Assembly: GCA_016702605.1 (NCBI GenBank)
Contig: JADJDQ010000004.1
Span: 384,249-448,248 of the forward strand
Length of the DNA stretch: 64,000 nt
Source of the DNA: Candidatus Intricatilinea gracilis
GTDB lineage: Bacteria; Pseudomonadota; Gammaproteobacteria; Burkholderiales; Burkholderiaceae_C
Direction of reading: 5' to 3'
Shown: positions 16,778 to 26,544 of the stretch, piece by piece
How positions within the stretch are numbered: the stretch's first letter is position 1
Layout: the number at the start of each line of letters is the position of its first letter
Position numbers and translations under genes: made by a program
Notes under the pieces: generated by a model
The model's database searches: none
What the model saw: only the letters and a program-made list of their open reading frames with translations
What the model was told of the DNA's origin: nothing

Positions 16778-17125
16778 ATGCTCGATAGTGACAAGCTTGC
16801 CATCGCCGCCCACTTGCACGTGGCCATGCGCCGCAAGCTCGGCCGGGTGACCGACGTCGAGTGGATGGTGCGCAGCGACGAGTACGCCCGCGAGATCATC
16901 CGACTCGCCCTGGCCGAACCCGACCAGCCCGACCTGCACCACTGGGCCCGGCGTATGGATGAGGCCTTGTTCGCGGTGCAGACGCAGCGACGTGCGATGG
17001 CCGCGCCTGCGGCGCAACGGCCCCTCCCGCCCGGGCCGCCGCCCGGGCCGGCGCCCGGTGCAGCCGCACCGGCAGCCGAGCCTGCCGTGCCCGAGCCCAA
17101 GCGTTACATCGGTCGCCTGCGTTGA
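16778..17125 (+). CDS. Small conserved-looking protein of unknown function
   Basis: A 115-residue soluble protein. The N-terminal 75 residues are helical and charged (MLDSDKLAIAAHLHVAMRRKLGRV; split here for reading: the second helix is VEWMVRSDEYAREI), followed by a proline/alanine-rich linker (PLPPGPPPGPAPGAA) and a basic C terminus PKRYIGRLR. No family recognised. It follows amt by 72 bases in the same direction and could share its transcript. The following 200 bases up to the amidohydrolase are without a gene. Confidence 0.55.
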   Translation: MLDSDKLAIAAHLHVAMRRKLGRVTDVEWMVRSDEYAREIIRLALAEPDQPDLHHWARRMDEALFAVQTQRRAMAAPAAQRPLPPGPPPGPAPGAAAPAAEPAVPEPKRYIGRLR

Positions 17126-17325
17126 GCTCGCAGGGAGTGGTTGCGCGGTGCCGGGAGTCGTCGAGACGCGCCGGGTCTGGCTGACATTCGCGAGTCGTCG
17201 CTCCAGGCGTATTTCCCCGCCCGGCAGATTCGCCCGGCTTTGCGCAGAATGGGCCAGCGGTCGCAGACAGGTCATATCTGCTGCGGCAGCATCACCATCC
17301 CTTGCCCAGCCGGAGTGACTTCAGC

Positions 17326-18195
17326 ATGGCCAACTCACTGACCCGCCGCCGTTTCAACACCTGGGTGAGCGCCACTGCCGCTGGCGCGGGTGCGTTGTCG
17401 ACCCCTGTCGCAGCCGCCACCGAGTTGCCGCTGTTCGACGCCCACATCCACTACAGCCACGACGCCTGGGAGGTGGTGCCGCCGCCGCAGGCCATCACCA
17501 TCCTGCGCCAGGCGGGGCTGCGCGGCGCGTTCGTCTCGTCGTCCAACGACGAAGGCACGCAGCTGCTGATCGCCGAGGCCACCCGCGTCGGCCTGCCCGA
17601 CCTGATCGTGCCCGAGTTGCGGCCCTACCGGCTGCGCTCGGACGTGGGCACCTGGGTGCGCGACGAGGCCATCACGCGCTACATGGAACAGCGCCTGGGC
17701 AAGTACCGCTACGCGGGCGTGGGAGAGTTCCACCTTTTCGGCGAGGACACCGAACTGGCCGTGCCGCGCCGCCTGGTGGCGCTGGCCCGTGAACATGGCC
17801 TGATCCTGCACGCACATTCGGATGTGGACGCGATCGAGCGCCTGTTCAGGCAGTGGCCCGAGGCACGCATCCTGTGGGCCCACTCGGGCTTCGAGCGGCC
17901 CGAGAAGGTGCGTGAGCTGCTGCGCCGTCATCCCAAGCTGTGGTGTGACCTCGCCTACCGCAACGAACAGGCCAGCGGCACCAAGGTCGACGCCGGCTGG
18001 CGCGAGGCCTTCGTCGAGTTTCCGGGCCGGTTCATGATCGGCACCGACACCTTCACACCCGAACGCTGGCACTACATCGCCGGCAACGCGACTTTCTCGC
18101 GCGGCTGGCTGGCCGACCTGCCGCAGCCGCTGGCCGAAGCCATCGCCTGGCGCAACGCGGAAGCCTTGCTGCGCCCGGCGGCGCAGCGGGCCTGA
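17326..18195 (+). CDS. Exported amidohydrolase-superfamily protein (TIM-barrel metal hydrolase)
   Basis: A 289-residue protein with a twin-arginine type signal (LTRRRFNTWVSATAAG, cleavage near AAATEL). The mature part is an amidohydrolase-2-type barrel: metal-binding LFDAHIHYSHD, then GVGEFHLFGED, LILHAHSDVDAIE, the histidine in RILWAHSGFERPEK, and aspartate in MIGTDTF. The start at 17326 puts the twin-arginine signal at the N terminus; 17302 is possible. Substrate unknown. It precedes the YtkA-like/di-haem pair by about 175 bases and may or may not belong with them. Confidence 0.8.
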   Translation: MANSLTRRRFNTWVSATAAGAGALSTPVAAATELPLFDAHIHYSHDAWEVVPPPQAITILRQAGLRGAFVSSSNDEGTQLLIAEATRVGLPDLIVPELRPYRLRSDVGTWVRDEAITRYMEQRLGKYRYAGVGEFHLFGEDTELAVPRRLVALAREHGLILHAHSDVDAIERLFRQWPEARILWAHSGFERPEKVRELLRRHPKLWCDLAYRNEQASGTKVDAGWREAFVEFPGRFMIGTDTFTPERWHYIAGNATFSRGWLADLPQPLAEAIAWRNAEALLRPAAQRA

Positions 18196-18369
18196 GCGGG
18201 TGAACGAGCCGGTGTCTCGGGCCGTCGGACATACCGCGATGTGGTGCTCGGTGATCCCGTCGCAGCGCGCCTTGTCGTCGGCAGGGTCAGGCGTCGTGTG
18301 GTGCACACGGCAGTGAACCTGGCCCTGAACGTGGTAGCCGGCCCGGCGGCATGGGTGGATGTCAGGGCC

Positions 18370-18834
18370 GTGTCGATCGCTCTCATGCTGAGTTATGTGT
18401 GGTTGCCTGCCGCGGCACAAGGCAGCAGCGCGGCGGCGGCATCGACAGTGCAGGCTGGCCCGCGGTCAATGGCAACGGCCTGTCGCGCCGACCCGGCCAG
18501 GCCCGATCTGCTGCTGGCCACCACGCCCGGGCTGACGCTGGCCATCGTGCCCGAGCGCTGGCCCATCCCTGTGGGGCGGCATTTCTCGGTCGAGCTCACG
18601 GTGTGTGCCGATCGGCCCGGTGTCGCCTTGCCCACCCTGATCGGCCTGGACGGCGACATGCCGCTGCACCGCCACGGCATGAACTACCGCGCCAGCATCG
18701 AGCCGCTCGGTGCCGGGCTTTACCGCGCGCGTGGCCTGATGTTCCACATGCCCGGGCGCTGGCGTTTTACCGCCGAACTGGCCGAGCCGGCCGGCGCGAC
18801 ACGCCGGCTGACGGTGGGCGTCGACGTGCCGTGA
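18370..18834 (+). CDS. Secreted YtkA/FixH-like domain protein
   Basis: A 154-residue protein with a signal peptide (IALMLSYVWLPAAAQ) and one immunoglobulin-like domain: VPERWPIPVGRHFSVELTVC, then LDGDMPLHRHGMNYRA, and GLMFHMPGRWRFTAEL at the C terminus. This arrangement resembles YtkA/FixH-like domains, in which the His/Met residues may bind a metal such as copper. A GTG at 18370 is the best start for the signal peptide; other GTG codons upstream are possible. Its stop overlaps the start of the di-haem peroxidase gene, so the products probably work together in the periplasm. Confidence 0.6.
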   Translation: MSIALMLSYVWLPAAAQGSSAAAASTVQAGPRSMATACRADPARPDLLLATTPGLTLAIVPERWPIPVGRHFSVELTVCADRPGVALPTLIGLDGDMPLHRHGMNYRASIEPLGAGLYRARGLMFHMPGRWRFTAELAEPAGATRRLTVGVDVP

Positions 18835-20207
18835 AGGCGCCGCTTCACTGCCGGCAGTGGGCGTTGGCTGCAACTCGTCCGGCGCTGCTGGTGCTGTTGG
18901 CGCTCTTGGCGTCGACCGCGTCGCCGTGGGCGCCGGCACATGCCGCAGAGCCAGTGCCTGGCCCCGAGCCGTCCCGCGGCCTGATCGACTTCAGCCCCGC
19001 CGACATGGCCCGCATCACCAGCCACGGCCCGTGGCCACCGGCACAGGCACTCGACGCCGGCAATCGATTCGCCGGCCAGCCCGACGCCATCGCCCTGGGC
19101 CGGCGCCTGTTCTTCGATGTGCGCCTGTCAATCAACGGCGCGGTGGCTTGCGCCAGCTGCCATCGGCCGGATCAGGCCTTGGCCGACGGCTTGGCCAGAT
19201 CGGTCGGCTTGTCCGCCGTCGATCGCAACTCGCCGTCGCTCTGGAACGCCGTGCACGAGCGTTGGTTCGGATGGGACGGCGCGGCCGACAGCCTGTGGTC
19301 ACAGTCCATCCGGCCGCTGCTCGACCCGCGCGAGATGGGCGCCAATGCAGCACATGTACGCCAGGTAATGGCGGCAGACAGCGACCTGGCCTGCCGCTAC
19401 CGCGCCGTGGTCGGTCGCCGCATCACTGCCGCGCCTGCCACTTCGCCGGTCGCCCCAGCCACGGCCACAGCCACAGCCAACGTTGCCGTCTCGCCGGCCA
19501 AGCCCGCACCAGTTGCAACCATCGACGACGACGAGGCCGTGCTGGTCGATGCCGCCAAACTCATCGCCGCCTATGTGGGCTCGCTGGTGTCGGGGCGCAC
19601 GGCTTTCGACGAGTTTCGTGATGCGCTGGTGCGCGGCGACCGCGCCGCTGCCGCGGCCTATCCGCTGGCGGCACAGCGTGGCCTGAAGTTGTTCGTCGGC
19701 CGGGCAGGGTGCGGCAACTGCCATGTCGGGCCGATGTTCAGCAACGGCGAGTTTGGCGACATCGGCCGACCGTTCTTCATCCGCCCCGGCGTGGTCGACC
19801 CGGGGCGCCAGGGTGGCATCGTGGCGCTGCGGGCCAGCCGCTACAACCTGCTGTCACGCTGGGCCGATGCGGGGGATGTGGACGCTGCACTCAAGACCCG
19901 CCACCTGGCCGCGCAGCACCGCAACTTCGGCGAGTTCAAGGTGCCCAGCCTGCGCAACGTGGCGCTCACTGCGCCGTACATGCACGACGGCTCGATCGCC
20001 CTGCTCGACGATGTGCTGACACATTACTCCGAGCTCGACCTGGAGCGCCTGCATGCCGACGGCGAGCAGTTGCTGAAACCGCTGCACTTCAGCGCCGGGG
20101 AGCGTGCCGATCTGCTGGCCTTCCTGCACACGCTGACGGATGCCCGTGCACGCGAGGAGCCGCCGGTGAGTGATCCGCCGTGTGACGACGCCCAGCCAGC
20201 ACGCTGA
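18831..20207 (+). CDS. Periplasmic di-haem cytochrome c peroxidase/MauG-like protein
   Basis: The 458-residue protein has a signal peptide (LLVLLALLASTASPWAPAHA) and two covalent haem motifs: CASCHRPDQA and CGNCHVGPMFSNGEFG. Landmarks of the family include ALGRRLFFDVRLS, RNSPSLWNA and FKVPSLRNVALTAPYMHDGS. Such proteins reduce H2O2 or oxidise protein or copper-chelate substrates. A 35-residue Ala/Thr/Pro-rich insertion lies around residues 205-240. The start is a GTG within a GTGA overlap with the YtkA-like gene. Two-gene unit; partner and substrate unknown. Confidence 0.85.
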   Translation: MKAPLHCRQWALAATRPALLVLLALLASTASPWAPAHAAEPVPGPEPSRGLIDFSPADMARITSHGPWPPAQALDAGNRFAGQPDAIALGRRLFFDVRLSINGAVACASCHRPDQALADGLARSVGLSAVDRNSPSLWNAVHERWFGWDGAADSLWSQSIRPLLDPREMGANAAHVRQVMAADSDLACRYRAVVGRRITAAPATSPVAPATATATANVAVSPAKPAPVATIDDDEAVLVDAAKLIAAYVGSLVSGRTAFDEFRDALVRGDRAAAAAYPLAAQRGLKLFVGRAGCGNCHVGPMFSNGEFGDIGRPFFIRPGVVDPGRQGGIVALRASRYNLLSRWADAGDVDAALKTRHLAAQHRNFGEFKVPSLRNVALTAPYMHDGSIALLDDVLTHYSELDLERLHADGEQLLKPLHFSAGERADLLAFLHTLTDARAREEPPVSDPPCDDAQPAR

Positions 20208-20212
20208 GCGGC

Positions 20213-21274
20213 TTAGCTGCCGCCCTCGTCCACCCGTCGCTGCACCGCAAACAGTTGCAGGTTCAAGCGCCTGGCCACCAGTCCCCACAGGCCGCCGTGG
20301 GCGAACAACATCACCAGCATGGTCGCCAGGCCCAGCACGATGAGGTAGATGCCGCCCAGGTCGGACAACCATTCGCGCAGCACGAAGTACACCAGCGCGC
20401 CCAGGATCGGGCCTTCGAGCGTGCCGATGCCGCCGATCACGACGATGAAGAACATCATCGTCGACCAGTCCATCGAGAAGGCGTTGTCGGGTGACACACG
20501 CAGCTTGGTGGTGAAGATGAGTGCGCCGGTCATGGCGCAACCCGCTGCTGCGGCCACCCACACCAGCCACTTGACGCGTTGCACGTCGATGCCCAGGCTT
20601 TGTGATGCGCGTTCGCTGTCGCGCACCGCCACCAGCGCCAGGCCAAGACGCGAGCGCAACAACGCATACACGCCCAGCGTGGCGCCCACACCCAGGGCCA
20701 GCGCCATCCACAAGGTGCCGGCCTCGCGCACGTCGACCGCCATGCCACTCACCGTGGCGGCCACCGACACACCCGAGCCGCCGCTCACGAAAGGCATGTT
20801 GGCCACCAGGATGCGCAGCACCTCGGCCACCACCCAGGTGCCCACGGCAAAGTGCGCGCCGCGCAGCCGGAACACCAGCGGCGCCACCACCACCGCCGCC
20901 ACCGCGCCGACGATCCCGGCCAGCGGCACGACGACAAATGCGTTCAGCCCGGCGTGCAGACCCAGCGCCACCAGCGAGTAGGCGCCCAGCCCCACGAAGG
21001 CCTGCTGGCCCACCGACAACAGGCCGCCGTAGCCGGCCAGCAGGTTCCACATCTGCGCCAGGGCCAGCATGTACAGGAACTCGGTGGCCGTGCGCTGGGT
21101 GGAACGTTCGGCCCAGGCCGGCAGGCTGGCCAACACGGCCACCATCAGCAGGCCCAGCACCGCGGCGACACGGCGGGTGGTGGCTGCATGCCGCGCTGCC
21201 GAGCCGTCCAGGCCCTGCGTGGCCGACGCCTCGGCGGGCGGCGCAGACTCGTCGATGGCTGAGTTCATGGTCAC
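20213..21274 (-). CDS. Branched-chain-type ABC importer, permease LivM-like
   Basis: A 353-residue inner-membrane permease of the LivM type with about nine helices; LAGYGGLLSVGQQAFVGLGA and the coupling-helix region AVRDSERASQSLGIDVQRVK are characteristic. It is the last gene of a five-gene importer (receptor, LivG, LivF, LivH, LivM) which follows the dmpD-I genes in the same direction, so it may carry an aromatic compound rather than an amino acid. The long N terminus is cytoplasmic. It ends six bases from the convergent peroxidase gene. Confidence 0.87.
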   Translation of the reverse strand: MTMNSAIDESAPPAEASATQGLDGSAARHAATTRRVAAVLGLLMVAVLASLPAWAERSTQRTATEFLYMLALAQMWNLLAGYGGLLSVGQQAFVGLGAYSLVALGLHAGLNAFVVVPLAGIVGAVAAVVVAPLVFRLRGAHFAVGTWVVAEVLRILVANMPFVSGGSGVSVAATVSGMAVDVREAGTLWMALALGVGATLGVYALLRSRLGLALVAVRDSERASQSLGIDVQRVKWLVWVAAAAGCAMTGALIFTTKLRVSPDNAFSMDWSTMMFFIVVIGGIGTLEGPILGALVYFVLREWLSDLGGIYLIVLGLATMLVMLFAHGGLWGLVARRLNLQLFAVQRRVDEGGS

Positions 21275-21277
21275 ATC

Positions 21278-22153
21278 TCACCTGTCGCGAGTGGTCGGGA
21301 ACAGCCCCAGCGGCCTGACCAGCAGCACCAGCAGAAAGGCCAGGTGACCGAATAACGTGCCCCAGCCGGGGTTGAGTTGTGCGCCGATGGCTTGTGCCAC
21401 GCCCAGCACCACGCCACCCGCCACCGTGCCCCACAGCGACCCCAGCCCGCCGATGATCACCGCCTCGAAGGCATAGATCAGCCGCGCCGGCCCGTCGGTC
21501 GGACTGATGGTGGTGCGCATCACCAGGAACACGCCCGCCAGAGCCACCACGCCACTGGCCACGGCCATCGCCAGTGCATAGACGTGGGCCTTGTCCACAC
21601 CCATCAGCTCGGCAGTGGCCGGGTCGTCCGACGTGGCCCGGAAAGCCCTGCCGATGCGGGTGTGCCTGAACAACCATTGCACCGCCGCGATGGTGGCAAC
21701 GCCGGCCACCAGCACCAGCGCCGGCAAGACACCGATGCTGACCTGGCCACCCAGATCCCAGGTGGCAGTGGCCAGTGCGCCCGGGTCGATGCGCCGCACG
21801 TCGGCCGAAAACACCTCCTGCAGGCTGTTCTGGATGACGATGGAGAGCCCGAAGGTCAGCAGCAGCGGGCGCAACACGTCGTCGCCCAGCGCGCGGTTGA
21901 AGACGAAACGCTGCGTCGCATAACCCATCAGCGCCAGCGCCGGCACCACGCCCAGCGCCGTGAGCCACAGCGGCAGACCCATCATGGTGGCGCCCACCAC
22001 GGCGGCATAACCGGCGAACACGATCATGTCGCCGTGCGCGATGTTGATCATGCGCATCACGCCGAACGACAGCGACAGCCCGGCGGCGAACATCGCATAC
22101 AGGCCGCCGAGCAGGATGCCCTGCACGATGGTGTTGATCCAGCTGCCCATCAT
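21278..22153 (-). CDS. Branched-chain-type ABC importer, permease LivH-like
   Basis: A 291-residue permease: GILLGGLYAMFAAGLSLSFG at the N terminus, then MINIAHGDMIVFAGY and, further on, AFRATSDDPATAELMGVD, the coupling segment facing the ATPases. It lies three bases before livM-like and 21 bases after livF-like, as expected for a co-translated pair of permeases in a heterodimer. Confidence 0.88.
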   Translation of the reverse strand: MMGSWINTIVQGILLGGLYAMFAAGLSLSFGVMRMINIAHGDMIVFAGYAAVVGATMMGLPLWLTALGVVPALALMGYATQRFVFNRALGDDVLRPLLLTFGLSIVIQNSLQEVFSADVRRIDPGALATATWDLGGQVSIGVLPALVLVAGVATIAAVQWLFRHTRIGRAFRATSDDPATAELMGVDKAHVYALAMAVASGVVALAGVFLVMRTTISPTDGPARLIYAFEAVIIGGLGSLWGTVAGGVVLGVAQAIGAQLNPGWGTLFGHLAFLLVLLVRPLGLFPTTRDR

Positions 22154-22174
22154 GGTCTTGTCCTGGCCATGGCT

Positions 22175-22956
22175 CTAGACCCCGAAGTACGCGCGCGAGA
22201 TCTGCTCGCGCGTCAGCCCGGCCGGTGTGCCTTCCAGCGCCACGCGGCCTTCTTGCAGGCAGATCACGCGGTCGGCCACCTTGAGCGCCTGGCCCACGTC
22301 CTGCTCGACCAGCACGATCGACAGACCTTCGGCGCGGATGGCGGGCAGGGCTCGGTAGATGTCGCGCACGATCACCGGCGCCAGGCCCAGCGAGATCTCG
22401 TCGCACAGCAACAGGCGCGGGTTGGCCATCAGCGCACGGCCCACCGCCACCATCTGTTGCTGGCCACCCGACAGGTCGGTGCCGTAACGCAGGCGGAACT
22501 CGCGCAGCACCGGAAACAGCGAGTACACGCGCTCCAGCGTCCACGGTCCGGGCCGGCGGGTGTAGGCGCCCATCAGCAGGTTGTCCTCGACCGACAGGCT
22601 GCTGAACAACTTGCGGCCCTCGGGCACCATGGCAATGCCGGCACCGGCAATGTGATGCGCCGGCTGGCCCGTCATGACCTGCCCCCCGAACGCCAGGCTG
22701 CCTGCCGTGACCGGACGTTGCCCCGCCAGCGTGCGCAGCAGCGTGGTCTTGCCGGCGCCATTGGCACCGATGATGGCGACGGCCTCGCCTTCGTTCACCT
22801 GCAGGTCGATGCCGTAAAGCGCCTGGAAGTCGCCGTAGCCGGCGCACAGGCCGCGCGCCTGCAGCAGCGGAGTCGCGGCGGCTGCGCTGGTCGTGGCGGC
22901 TATGTCGTCCATCGTGTTGGCACCGGCCGGCGCGGATGAGTCGAGTGTGTCGCGGC

Positions 22957-22960
<4 letters not shown>
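22175..22960 (-). CDS. Branched-chain-type ABC importer, ATPase LivF-like
   Basis: A 261-residue ATPase. Walker A is IIGANGAGKTTLLRTLAG, the signature LSGGQQQMVAVGRALM, and Walker B LLLCDEISLGLAP; NH2-terminal extension of about 25 residues (MSRDTLDSSAP to AAATPLL) precedes the core. The chosen start makes an ATGA overlap with the livG-like stop at 22957-22960, the normal arrangement for these genes. Confidence 0.9.
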
Positions 22961-23733
<773 letters not shown>

Positions 23734-23752
23734 CGCGAGCAGCCTGCTGCGA

Positions 23753-25069
23753 TCAGGCCATCAGCTTGAGCTGGCCGCCCAGCGGCACGTTGCTCGCCTG
23801 GCCGTTCTCGACGATCACCAGCTCCAGCGCATTGCCCTTCTTCTGCCACTGACCACCGACCAGCGGCGTCTTGGACACGCTGGGCACGGGGCCCTTCTTG
23901 AAGTTGACATGGCCGACGATGGTGTCCAGATCGGTATTGCGTAGTGCGTCGCGGATCGCCTTGGCGCCCTTGCCTTCGCTGGCCTTGAGTGCAGCCAGCG
24001 CGACTTCGAACAATGAATGCTTGAAGCCCACCGGCATCGACCACGGCTTGCCGCTGGCCTTGGTGTAGGCCGCCGCCAGTTCGGCTGAGCTCTGGCCCGT
24101 GAGCGAGCTCTTGAAGGGGTGAGCCGGCGACCACCAGACCTCGACACTCAGCCCTTCGCTGCGCGGGCCGAAGGCGGCGATCGCAGCCGGGAACTCGGTC
24201 GCCTTGCCGACGGTGCAGATCCTGGGCTTGAAGCCCTGCTGTGCGGCCTGCGCCCAGAAGTTGCCGAAGTCGGGCGGCGGCATCACGCCGGTCACGATCT
24301 CGACGCCGGCCTTCTTGAACTCGGTGATGTAGTTGGTGAAGTTGTCGCTCGGGCTCTGGTAGCGGCCTTTGTCGATGAACTGCAGCTTCTTGGCTTGCGC
24401 CACCGACGGGAAGCCGATCTTGCCGTCACCCCAGGCATTGCCGTCCGGGTCGTTGGGCCACAGCGCGCCGACGACGCGGTTGGTGGGTGCCTTGTCCCAG
24501 ATACCGGCGAACACGCCGATGATGTCTTCCAGGCCCCAGAAGAAGTGGTTGGTCCACTCGAAGCCCTTCTTCGGGTCGCCATTGCGGCCGAAGAAGTGCG
24601 GCTGCCACGGCGTGTCGTTGGTGACGCAGGGCATGGCGTTGAGTTCACACTGGTCAGCCACCGGGTTGCTGGTCTCGGGGGTGCAGCCCGAGATGACGAT
24701 GTCGACCTTGTTCTTCAGGATCAGCTCGGACGTGACCTCGGCCGCCCGTGCGGCGTTGGACTGCGAGTCCTTGTAGATCACCTCCACGGCGTAGCTCTTG
24801 CCACCCGACTTGATGCCCGCGCCGACCAGCTTCTTCATCTCGGCCAGCGTGAACGGGTCGGGCTCGGCAAACACGGCCAGCGGGCCGGTCTGCGGCGCCA
24901 CGTAGCCGATCTTGAAGGTGGTGGCCGCATGTACCCACGGCGCGTGGATGCCCGCAGCGGCCGCGGTGGCGGCCATGCCCAGCGTCTTGAGTGCCTGGCG
25001 ACGGCCCGCGTGGTGGGTGGTGTCGATGCTGGTGTCGGCTGCGTCGATGGGCTGGATGTCTTGTGTCAT
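23753..25069 (-). CDS. Branched-chain/amide-type ABC importer, periplasmic receptor
   Basis: A 438-residue substrate-binding protein of the Leu/Ile/Val-type (PBP1 fold). A twin-arginine-like export signal (AGRRQALKTLGMAATAAAA, cleaved near WVHA) precedes FKIGYVAPQTGPLAVFAE and then KVDIVISGCTPETSNPVADQ. At over 400 residues it belongs to the longer amide/aromatic-type receptors. It is the first gene of the importer and follows dmpI by 52 bases, so it is likely read from the dmpD promoter. The ligand cannot be read from sequence; an aromatic acid or phenol is inferred from context. Confidence 0.85.
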   Translation of the reverse strand: MTQDIQPIDAADTSIDTTHHAGRRQALKTLGMAATAAAAGIHAPWVHAATTFKIGYVAPQTGPLAVFAEPDPFTLAEMKKLVGAGIKSGGKSYAVEVIYKDSQSNAARAAEVTSELILKNKVDIVISGCTPETSNPVADQCELNAMPCVTNDTPWQPHFFGRNGDPKKGFEWTNHFFWGLEDIIGVFAGIWDKAPTNRVVGALWPNDPDGNAWGDGKIGFPSVAQAKKLQFIDKGRYQSPSDNFTNYITEFKKAGVEIVTGVMPPPDFGNFWAQAAQQGFKPRICTVGKATEFPAAIAAFGPRSEGLSVEVWWSPAHPFKSSLTGQSSAELAAAYTKASGKPWSMPVGFKHSLFEVALAALKASEGKGAKAIRDALRNTDLDTIVGHVNFKKGPVPSVSKTPLVGGQWQKKGNALELVIVENGQASNVPLGGQLKLMA

Positions 25070-25121
25070 ATCGTCTCCTCGTTTTCTTGGTTGGACTCTG
25101 TGCGGGTACTGCGTGCCGCGG

Positions 25122-25313
25122 CTAGCGCCCCAGGTCCTTGGCGCTCACGCCGGCGATGCCCCAGTTGGCCTTGGGCATCTCGTGGATCCAGACACGCACC
25201 GCTTCCTTCGGTGCGCCGACGGCCTCGACCAGGGCGGCGGTGACCTTCTCGATCACGGCGCGTTTCTGCTCCTCTGTGCGGCCTTCGAGCATGTAGATCT
25301 GTGCAAACGGCAT
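25122..25313 (-). CDS. dmpI: 4-Oxalocrotonate tautomerase DmpI-like
   Basis: A 63-residue tautomerase that converts the enol 2-hydroxymuconate to 4-oxalocrotonate. Proline follows the initiator Met (MPFAQIYMLEGRTEEQK), giving the catalytic amino-terminal Pro1, and Arg in QKRAVIEKV and VRVWIHEMP fit the family. The gene is last of the dmp block and precedes the importer. The 185 bases between it and dmpG contain no gene. Confidence 0.88.
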   Translation of the reverse strand: MPFAQIYMLEGRTEEQKRAVIEKVTAALVEAVGAPKEAVRVWIHEMPKANWGIAGVSAKDLGR

Positions 25314-25498
25314 GTCGGCTCCTGGTGGTGGATATGGGGCGGGTGTCGGGTGGATGACTGCTGGGTCGAGTGCAGGCCTGACGCGCGGCGTGCACCGCTG
25401 GTCGTGACGGGCGGTGTGCCACGCGGGGCGCGGCCGTGATGCGAATGTCGCGCGTGGGGTCAGGCTGCCGGCGCCGATCGAGCTGGTGCCGGCGCTGC

Positions 25499-26533
25499 TC
25501 AGGCCACGCGCTCCTGGCGCTGGCGCACCAGCGTCAGCGCGGTGTCCTCGATCATGTCTTCCTGGCCGCCCACCATCTTGCGGCGGCCCAGTTCGACCAG
25601 GATGTCGCGCGACGGGATGCCGTACTTGGCGCCGGCACGTTTGGCAAACAGCAGGAAGCTGCCGTACACGCCCGCATAACCCAGCGTCAGCGCGTCGCGG
25701 TCGATACGAATCGGGAAGTCCATGATCGGCACGACCAGATCCTCGGCCACGTCCTGGATCTTCCAGACGTCGATGCCGGTGGCAATGCCCATGCGGTCCA
25801 GCACGGCCACCAGCACTTCGAGTGGCGTGTTGCCGGCACCAGCGCCCAGGCCGGCGCTGGCCGCATCGATTCGGTTGGCGCCGCACTCGATGGCGGCGAT
25901 GCTGTTGGCCACACCCATGGCCAGGTTGTGGTGGCCGTGAAAGCCCAGCTCGGTCTCGGGCTTGAGCGCCGCGCGCACCGCGCCGATGCGTGCCTTCACG
26001 TCCTCGGGCAGCATGTGGCCGGCCGAGTCGGTGACGTAGATGCAGTTGGCGCCGTAGCTCTCCATCAGCCTGGCCTGCTTGACCAGGCCTTCGGGGCTGT
26101 TCATGTGCGCCATCATCAGGAAGCCCACCGTGTCCATGTCCATCTTGCGGGCCATGGTGATGTGCTGCTCGCTCACATCGGCTTCGGTGCAGTGCGTGGC
26201 CACACGGATGGTGTGCACGCCCAGGCCGTGCGCCATCTTGAGGTGGTCGACCGTGCCGATGCCGGGGATGAGCAGTGCGCTGACCTTGGCCTGCTTCATC
26301 AGCGGGATGACGGTGCCCAGGTACTCCTCGTCGGTGTGCGCCGGAAAGCCGTAGTTGACGCTGCTGCCACCCAGGCCGTCGCCGTGGGTCACCTCGATCA
26401 GCGGCACACCTGCAGCGTCCAGGCCTTTGGCGATGGACGTCATCTGGTCCAGTGTCATCAGGTGGCGCTTGGGGTGCATGCCGTCGCGCAGCGTCATGTC
26501 ATGCAGGGTGATCTTCTTGCCTTGCAAAGTCAT
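25499..26533 (-). CDS. dmpG: 4-Hydroxy-2-oxovalerate aldolase DmpG
   Basis: Splits 4-hydroxy-2-oxopentanoate into pyruvate and acetaldehyde; works in a channelling complex with DmpF. The 344-residue length is typical. Seen: KITLHDMTLRDGMHPKRH, with the metal-binding aspartate and catalytic residues, VTHGDGLGGSSVNYG, and the metal histidines in GFHGHHNLAMGVANS. It starts 11 bases after dmpF. Confidence 0.96.
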   Translation of the reverse strand: MTLQGKKITLHDMTLRDGMHPKRHLMTLDQMTSIAKGLDAAGVPLIEVTHGDGLGGSSVNYGFPAHTDEEYLGTVIPLMKQAKVSALLIPGIGTVDHLKMAHGLGVHTIRVATHCTEADVSEQHITMARKMDMDTVGFLMMAHMNSPEGLVKQARLMESYGANCIYVTDSAGHMLPEDVKARIGAVRAALKPETELGFHGHHNLAMGVANSIAAIECGANRIDAASAGLGAGAGNTPLEVLVAVLDRMGIATGIDVWKIQDVAEDLVVPIMDFPIRIDRDALTLGYAGVYGSFLLFAKRAGAKYGIPSRDILVELGRRKMVGGQEDMIEDTALTLVRQRQERVA

Positions 26534-26544
26534 GGTGCTTCTCC

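Noticed and set aside
19854..22847. A 997-codon open frame antisense to the peroxidase and importer genes
   Set aside because: It is a shadow of livF/livH/livM in another frame; the translation is Arg/Gly/His-rich and has no family features.
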